A stretch of 64,000 nt of DNA from assembly GCF_000372525.1 (NCBI RefSeq), contig NZ_AQUR01000103.1, positions 209,739-273,738 on the forward strand. Direction: 5' to 3'. Shown here piece by piece: positions 58,886 to 64,000 of this stretch. Source of the DNA: Cupriavidus neocaledonicus. GTDB lineage: Bacteria > Pseudomonadota > Gammaproteobacteria > Burkholderiales > Burkholderiaceae. Position 1 is the first letter of the stretch; every line of letters starts with the position of its first letter. Under the pieces are notes generated by a model. The model was not told where the DNA came from, ran no database searches, and was given only the letters and a program-made list of their open reading frames with translations. The position numbers and the translations under genes are program-made.

Positions 58886-59544
58886 TCGAGATCACCGATG
58901 TCCACAAGCGCTACCGCACCATCCACGGCTCGAAGTGGGTGCTGCAGGGCGTGACGCTCCGGATTCCGCAGAAGAGCCGGGTGGCGCTGATCGGCGCGAA
59001 TGGCGCGGGCAAGTCGACCCTGCTGCGGCTGGTGGGCGGAATCGACCAGCCCAACCGCGGCAGCATCGTCCGCAACTGCCGGGTGTCGTGGCCGCTGGGC
59101 CTGAGCGGCGGATTCCAGGGCTCGCTGAGCGGGCGCCAGAACACCAAGTTTGTCTGCCGCATTCATGGCATCCACGGCGCGCTGGCCGAGAAGCTCGAGT
59201 TTGTACGCGAGTTCTCGGAGCTGCACGACGCCTTCGACGATCCGGTCAAGACCTATTCGTCGGGCATGCGCTCGCGGCTGGCATTCGCCATGTCGCTCGC
59301 CTTCGATTTCGATACTTACCTGGTGGATGAACTGACGGCCGTCGGCGACGCAGCGTTCAAGCGCAAGTCGCAGAAAGCCTTCGAAGACCTCGCCGGCCGT
59401 GCAGGGCTGGTAATGGTCTCGCACAGCGAATCCACCCTCAAAAATTTCTGCCAGTCGGCAGTCTGGCTGCATCAGGGCCAGGCGCACTGGTTCGATTCCG
59501 TTGAAGAGGCCCTGCACGCGTACAGGGACAGCATTCCAGCATGA
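58882..59544 (+). CDS. kpsT: Capsule exporter ATPase, KpsT type
   Basis: The protein has 220 residues. The Walker A is GANGAGKST (38-46), the signature is YSSGMRSRLAFAMSLAF, and the Walker B is FDTYLVDELTAVGD. The switch His is in VMVSHSESTLKNF. The short length without a C-terminal extension is that of KpsT rather than of Wzt, which carries a glycan-binding domain. The start overlaps the permease stop (ATGA). Confidence 0.95.
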   Translation: MIEITDVHKRYRTIHGSKWVLQGVTLRIPQKSRVALIGANGAGKSTLLRLVGGIDQPNRGSIVRNCRVSWPLGLSGGFQGSLSGRQNTKFVCRIHGIHGALAEKLEFVREFSELHDAFDDPVKTYSSGMRSRLAFAMSLAFDFDTYLVDELTAVGDAAFKRKSQKAFEDLAGRAGLVMVSHSESTLKNFCQSAVWLHQGQAHWFDSVEEALHAYRDSIPA

Positions 59545-60674
59545 TGAAGACGATTACGTCGGGCGCCACGGGGCAGATCGGGCGCCTGACACGAGTAAAC
59601 GCCCTGAACCGGATCTGGCAAGTGGCCGTGGCCGCGTGCCTGCTTGCCGTTGTGTACTGGAGCGTGATCGCGTCCGACCTGTATGTGTCCGAAGCGCGCG
59701 TGGTGGTGGAGCGCAGCGACGGTGTGGGTGCAAGCGCGGCGGATTTCACGTCGTTGCTGGTCGGAAATACGGCCCCTCAGGACTTGCTGCTGCTGCGCGA
59801 GTACCTGCTGTCGGCCGACATGCTCAAAAAGCTCGACGCGAAGCTGGGGCTGCGCAAGCACTACGCCGACAGCGGCCGGGATCCGCTGTCGCGCTTGTGG
59901 TTCGAGGATGCTTCGCTGGAGCGTTTCCATGACTACTACCTGAAACGCGTCAGCGTCGAATACGACGACTTCGCGCGCGTGCTCGTGATCCGGGTGCAGG
60001 GCTACACCTCGGAGATGGCGCACGCCATCGCGCAGGAGCTGGTCGCCGACGGCGAACGCTTCATGAACGAAATGACCCATCGCATCGCCAGCGAACAGGT
60101 GGTCTATATCGAGAAACAGGTACACGACCAGGGCGAACGGCTGAAGGCCGCCCGCCAGGCGCTGGTGGCCTACCAGAACGCCAACGGCCTGGTGTCGCCG
60201 CGCGGCGAGGTGGAAAGCCTGTCCACCGTCGTCGCCAACGCAGAGGCCACGCTGGCCGAACTGCACGTCAAGCGCAATTCGCTCAAGGATGTCTTCACAC
60301 CGCAGTCGCCGGCGATCCAGCAGATCGACGCGCAGATCGCCGCAGTCGAGCGCCAGATGGCGGAGCAGCGCGGGCGCATGGTCTCGACCAAGGGGCGCGG
60401 GCTGAACCGGGTGGTGGAAGAACACGACCGCCTGCAGGCTGCCGCCGAGTTTGCCTTCGACATCTACAAGACCGCGATCGGCGCGCTGGAGAAGGCGCGC
60501 ATCGAGGCCACGCGAAAACTCAAGAACGTAGCGGTCGTGCAAAGCCCGACCCGGCCGGAGTATCCGCTCCAGCCCCGGCGAATCTACAACATCGTGGTGT
60601 TCGTCCTGATGACGCTGATGCTGGCAGGCGTCGTGCAACTGCTCAGCGCCATCATCCGCGACCACCGAGACTGA
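59541..60674 (+). CDS. kpsE: Capsule export inner-membrane/periplasmic protein, KpsE type
   Basis: The protein has 377 residues. An N-terminal membrane helix (about 26-47, WQVAVAACLLAVVYWSVIASD) precedes a long periplasmic coiled-coil part (about 170-330, including EKQVHDQGERLKAARQALVAYQN), and a second membrane helix lies near the C-terminus (about 348-370). PEYPLQPRRIYN before the last helix is the family end motif. KpsE links the ABC exporter with the outer-membrane KpsD pore. The start overlaps the KpsT stop. Confidence 0.93.
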   Translation: MMKTITSGATGQIGRLTRVNALNRIWQVAVAACLLAVVYWSVIASDLYVSEARVVVERSDGVGASAADFTSLLVGNTAPQDLLLLREYLLSADMLKKLDAKLGLRKHYADSGRDPLSRLWFEDASLERFHDYYLKRVSVEYDDFARVLVIRVQGYTSEMAHAIAQELVADGERFMNEMTHRIASEQVVYIEKQVHDQGERLKAARQALVAYQNANGLVSPRGEVESLSTVVANAEATLAELHVKRNSLKDVFTPQSPAIQQIDAQIAAVERQMAEQRGRMVSTKGRGLNRVVEEHDRLQAAAEFAFDIYKTAIGALEKARIEATRKLKNVAVVQSPTRPEYPLQPRRIYNIVVFVLMTLMLAGVVQLLSAIIRDHRD

Positions 60675-60677
60675 TCC

Positions 60678-62432
60678 ATGCTTCGAACAATCCTTGCTAT
60701 CGCGGTCGCCGCGGCCAGCCTGGCCGGCGCCCACGGCGCGCATGCCCAGGGCGGCATGCGCCTGCCGCAGTCGCCGGCCGTCGGCCCGATGGAATATGCC
60801 GCGCTGGCCGCCCAGGGCGCTACCACGCCCAGTGGCGCAGTTGTCGGCAATCCCGGCTCGATCGGCGGCGTTGCCACCATCCCGGCACGTGCCGACACCC
60901 CGCTGCCGGACAGCGCGCCGCAGAACAACGACTACACCGCCAACATGGCCAGCGACGCCTTTGGCGCGCAGCTGTTCACCGGCGCCTTCAGCCGCGACAG
61001 TGCTTCCGTGTTTAATCCCAGCCATGTCATCTCCGTCGGTGATCGCATCCAGCTGCGCATCTGGAACGGATACAACGTCGATACCGTGCTGACCGTTGAC
61101 GCCGGCGGCAACATTGTTTTGCCGGAAATCGGGCCGTTCCGCGTGCAAGGCATCACCAACGGCAATCTGCAGACCGCCGTCGGCAATGCACTGCGGCGCG
61201 TCTTTGCCAGCAAGGTGTCGATCTACGCCAGCCTGCTGGCCGCGCAGCCGGTGCGCGTCTACGTTACCGGCGCGGTCCGCCGCCCCGGCATGTACGACGG
61301 CACCTCCAGCGACAGCGTGCTGCGCTATCTCGACCAGGCCGGCGGCATCGACCCTGACCGCGGCTCCTTCCTGGACGTTGCGATCAAGCGCGGCAACCAG
61401 ACGCTGGAAGTCGTCAATCTCTATGACTTCCTGCTCAAGGGCGACCTGACTTCGCGGCAGTTGAACAACGGCGACGTCATTTTCGTCCAGTCGCGCAAGA
61501 AGACCGTCAAGGTCAGCGGCCTGGCTGAAAACGCCAAGCGCTTCGAATTCCTAGGCGAACAAGCCCGGCTTGACCAGATCGTGCGGCTGGCCAAACCGCT
61601 GCCCGAAGCCACCAACGTTCGCGTGGTACGCAATACCGGCACGGTGCGCAATGTCGAATATTTCCCGATCTCGCAGGGCAACCAGATCGACCTGCGCAAC
61701 GGCGACGAAATCGAATTCACCGCCGACAAGCGGCCCGGCACCATCACCGTCCGCGTCGAAGGCGAACACACCGGCCCGCAGGAATACGTGCTGCCGTATG
61801 GCAGCCGCATGGGTCAGCTGCTCAGCCAGGTGCATTTCACACAGGAGTCCGATAGCGAAAGCATCCAGCTCTTCCGCCAAAGCGTGAAGGCGCGCCAGAA
61901 GACGCTGCTGGGCGCCACGCTTAAGAGCCTCGAATCGAGCGTGCTGACCGCACGTTCCGGTACGGCTGAAGAGGCCCAGCTGCGCAAGGAAGAAGCGGCA
62001 CTGGTGCTGCAGTGGGTGGAACGCGCCAAGAAGATCGAGCCCTCGGGGCAGACGCTGATAGCGAAATCGACCGCCCGCAATGATCTGCTGCTGGAAAACG
62101 GCGACATCCTCCGTGTGCCGGTCAAGGACGGGCTGGTGCTTGTCAGCGGGGAAGTGCTGTTCCCCAATGCCGTTGCCTATGACAAGAGTCTGGATCTGGA
62201 CGACTTTATTCAGCAGGCGGGCGGTTTTTCGCAGAACGCGGATACATCGCGAATCATCATTGCACATCGGGACGGGAGTTTCTCGGATGGCAAGAAGGAT
62301 GATGCGGTGAAGGCGGGCGACGAGATTATGGTGTTGCCGAAAGTTGATTTCAAGACGCGGCAGTTTGCTAAGGATGTGTTTCAAATTCTTTATCAGATTG
62401 CGATTAGTGCGAAGGTCGTACTGGGGCTATAA
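60678..62432 (+). CDS. kpsD: Polysaccharide export protein, KpsD type (outer-membrane)
   Basis: The protein has 584 residues. A signal peptide (hydrophobic about 4-22, cleaved near AHAQG) precedes a polysaccharide-export domain (about 110-190: VISVGDRIQLRIWNGYNVDTVLTVDAGGNIVLPEIGPFRVQG). SLBB-type beta-grasp repeats (VRVYVTGAVRRPGMYDG, TVKVSGLAENAKRF and VLVSGEVLFPNAVAYDKSL) follow. There is no lipobox Cys as in Wza, which agrees with KpsD. The gene follows KpsE by 3 bases. Confidence 0.93.
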   Translation: MLRTILAIAVAAASLAGAHGAHAQGGMRLPQSPAVGPMEYAALAAQGATTPSGAVVGNPGSIGGVATIPARADTPLPDSAPQNNDYTANMASDAFGAQLFTGAFSRDSASVFNPSHVISVGDRIQLRIWNGYNVDTVLTVDAGGNIVLPEIGPFRVQGITNGNLQTAVGNALRRVFASKVSIYASLLAAQPVRVYVTGAVRRPGMYDGTSSDSVLRYLDQAGGIDPDRGSFLDVAIKRGNQTLEVVNLYDFLLKGDLTSRQLNNGDVIFVQSRKKTVKVSGLAENAKRFEFLGEQARLDQIVRLAKPLPEATNVRVVRNTGTVRNVEYFPISQGNQIDLRNGDEIEFTADKRPGTITVRVEGEHTGPQEYVLPYGSRMGQLLSQVHFTQESDSESIQLFRQSVKARQKTLLGATLKSLESSVLTARSGTAEEAQLRKEEAALVLQWVERAKKIEPSGQTLIAKSTARNDLLLENGDILRVPVKDGLVLVSGEVLFPNAVAYDKSLDLDDFIQQAGGFSQNADTSRIIIAHRDGSFSDGKKDDAVKAGDEIMVLPKVDFKTRQFAKDVFQILYQIAISAKVVLGL

Positions 62433-62434
62433 AA

Positions 62435-64000
62435 GTGAATACTAAGGAAAAGAAACTCACCGTTGCGATACCTGTCCGCTGGGCGAGCGAGCGTTCAGAT
62501 CTCCTTGATCGTCTGACATTCGTCAAGATGGACGGAGATCTTCCGGAAGACGTCGAAATTCTGGTGGTTGACGATGGGTCCCCCGAGGATCTTGCTCAGC
62601 GGCTGGAAGTAGAATGTAGAAAACATGGCTACAGCTACCACCGTTTAAAAACAGAGCATTTGCCCTTTTCGATTGGACGCGCGAGAAATGCGTCGGCTCA
62701 GTGTGGCTTATCCGACTACATCATGTTCCAAGATGCGGATCTCATGCCATACACCGGCTTCTATCGCGATGTATTGCGCGAGGCTGTTATTAATGGCCTT
62801 GATGAATCTGCCGACAATTTTCTCATGTTCGGCGTGATTTATCTGACTGAATCAGCGACGCGGGATTTTCGCGACATGGAACCGGAATTTCGTCGGCAGA
62901 AGTACATTCAGTTGCTGTTGGAAAACGAAAAAGAGGCAATCGAAAAGTTCTCCACGGGTACTTCAGTTACAGTCTGGCGACGAGACTACTTCCTCGCTAC
63001 CGGTGGCAATGATCCGGACTTCAATGGTTGGGGCTATGAAGATCTGGAATACGCATGCCGGGCGATTAGGCGGAGAAAGAAGTTTCCACTGCCCAGCGAA
63101 TTTGCGCTGGACTATCGAAATTTCCAGACTATTGTCGAATACAAGGGTTGGAAGAGCATTTACAGACTCTTCGGCGACATGACCTTCCAGAAAGGGATGG
63201 TCCTTTTTCATGCTTGGCATCCGGTCGAGCAGAAGAGCGACTACATGGCAGCCAAGGCTAGAAATCGCCAATTATTCGAGAAGAAGCTTGCAGATTTTCG
63301 GGACAAAGAAATCGAGCCGGATCCGCTGCCGATGTATGGGAGTGGGAAGTCCCTCGTTCTCAGGAACAATCCATGGGTAACCAATCGCTGGATTGCACCA
63401 TTTCTCGGTGAGATTGTTCATATTGACGAGGACTATCTGCCTTCTGAGACATTCATGAATTTTCTCAAGGAGTCGAGATTTGACCGCGTCGTGTTTCATA
63501 ATCCTTATGCAAATTCCAGGGTTAAAGCCCTTTATGACCTTGTTCGCGTAAACAACTTCCCCTTCTTGGTTGTAGAGAGGGGGGCTTTGCCCGACTCAGT
63601 ATTTTTCGATCCTTGCGGGTTTAATGCGGATAGTTCGAGCTACTCACCTGAGAAATGGGATAGGGAGCTTTCGCATGAAAAACGAACTGCAACGCTACAG
63701 TATATACAGCGCGCTGTAAGCGACGATGAATCACTTGAAGCTCAATCGGCGAGACTTGGTGCAGCTTCCCTGCGCAAAAAATTGGGTATCGGTCGCGGCA
63801 AGAAGATTCTGGTAGCCTTCTTGCAACGTCCAACAGACACAGTTATTGAAAACTTCATGGGTTCGATGGGAACTTATGATGATTTTCTTCGTTTGCTCGC
63901 CAGGCTTCCTTTCGCGCTTCGGCAAGACTGGGTATTGCTTGTGAAGCAGCATCCGCTGGAGGTAGATGTCGTCAACATTCCCGGGGCAATTAGTGTCGAT
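62435..64000 (+). CDS. Glycosyltransferase fused to a capsule-biosynthesis-like domain, partial (C-terminus beyond window)
   Basis: The frame is open from a GTG at 62435 to the window end, 522 codons with no stop. Residues about 8-270 are a family-2 glycosyltransferase: TVAIPVRW, LVVDDGSPEDL, SIGRARNASAQ, MFQDADLMPYTG (the Asp-x-Asp metal site) and NGWGYEDLEYACRAIRR. Residues from about 300 resemble the capsule polysaccharide proteins of KpsC/KpsS kind (PFLVVERGALPDSVFFDP, LVAFLQRPTDT, VLLVKQHP). Such a fusion would build or start the exported glycan. Base composition is much poorer in GC than in the kps genes, suggesting that the strain-specific part of the capsule locus begins here. The start overlaps no other gene; it lies 2 bases after the kpsD stop. 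Confidence 0.85.
   Translation, partial: MNTKEKKLTVAIPVRWASERSDLLDRLTFVKMDGDLPEDVEILVVDDGSPEDLAQRLEVECRKHGYSYHRLKTEHLPFSIGRARNASAQCGLSDYIMFQDADLMPYTGFYRDVLREAVINGLDESADNFLMFGVIYLTESATRDFRDMEPEFRRQKYIQLLLENEKEAIEKFSTGTSVTVWRRDYFLATGGNDPDFNGWGYEDLEYACRAIRRRKKFPLPSEFALDYRNFQTIVEYKGWKSIYRLFGDMTFQKGMVLFHAWHPVEQKSDYMAAKARNRQLFEKKLADFRDKEIEPDPLPMYGSGKSLVLRNNPWVTNRWIAPFLGEIVHIDEDYLPSETFMNFLKESRFDRVVFHNPYANSRVKALYDLVRVNNFPFLVVERGALPDSVFFDPCGFNADSSSYSPEKWDRELSHEKRTATLQYIQRAVSDDESLEAQSARLGAASLRKKLGIGRGKKILVAFLQRPTDTVIENFMGSMGTYDDFLRLLARLPFALRQDWVLLVKQHPLEVDVVNIPGAISVD

Overview
The window is GC-rich beta-proteobacterial DNA. Its gene content suggests Burkholderiaceae, most likely the Cupriavidus/Ralstonia group and probably a secondary replicon with many accessory and catabolic genes. 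That assignment rests on the style of the proteins (Bug-type binding protein, CioAB oxidase, T6SS VgrG islands, many LysR/GntR regulators) and was not tested by a database search.

Layout. (1) 1-9700 is a type VI secretion island. A minus-strand set (M15 peptidase, PAAR tip protein, start of a membrane protein) faces a plus-strand set: an Ala/Lys-rich single-pass protein, VgrG with a C-terminal extension, a phospholipase D effector of Tle5 type and a periplasmic Tli4-like immunity protein. The last three genes are tightly coupled, and the effector is visibly poorer in GC than its surroundings. (2) 10265-24260 is mixed housekeeping and accessory content: OYE-family oxidoreductase, VOC protein, a two-component system (hybrid kinase and LuxR-type regulator), a lipoprotein, AraC and Crp/Fnr regulators, an acyl-CoA synthetase, an AGE-family epimerase, and several small proteins and hydrolases. 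(3) 25295-28593 is a tandemly duplicated locus. Each copy has a promoter with a TetR-type operator between its -35 and -10, an exported protein made of D-P-[FY]-T-[DE]-G-A-R repeats, a 33-residue membrane peptide and a TetR regulator. I regard this as the most likely undescribed system here. (4) 28579-32089: alpha/beta hydrolase, M14 peptidase, HAD phosphatase and a LysR regulator. (5) 32241-36845: Tat-exported phospholipase C, a small lipoprotein and a LamG-fused phosphodiesterase, probably for phospholipid or organophosphate use.

(6) 37023-44596 is a catabolic cluster: a GntR regulator, then aminotransferase, MFS transporter, amidase, second MFS transporter and an FAA-hydrolase/hydratase-family protein. 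The regulator's start and the aminotransferase leader share an identical 10-mer that also forms a palindrome. (7) 44622-47222 encodes a cyanide-insensitive-type cytochrome bd oxidase with a small accessory subunit, followed by a divergent TauE-type permease. (8) 48391-55842 is a LysR-controlled sugar-acid operon: Bug binding protein, UxaA/GarD-type dehydratase, aldehyde dehydrogenase, HpcH/HpaI aldolase and FAD-linked D-2-hydroxyacid oxidase. A metallo-beta-lactamase-fold hydrolase follows. (9) After about 1 kb of mostly AT-rich non-coding DNA comes an ABC-type capsule export operon (KpsM, KpsT, KpsE and KpsD types). It runs into a low-GC gene, open at the window end, that joins a family-2 glycosyltransferase to what looks like a capsule-synthesis domain.

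All functions are inferred from motifs and family resemblance read by eye.
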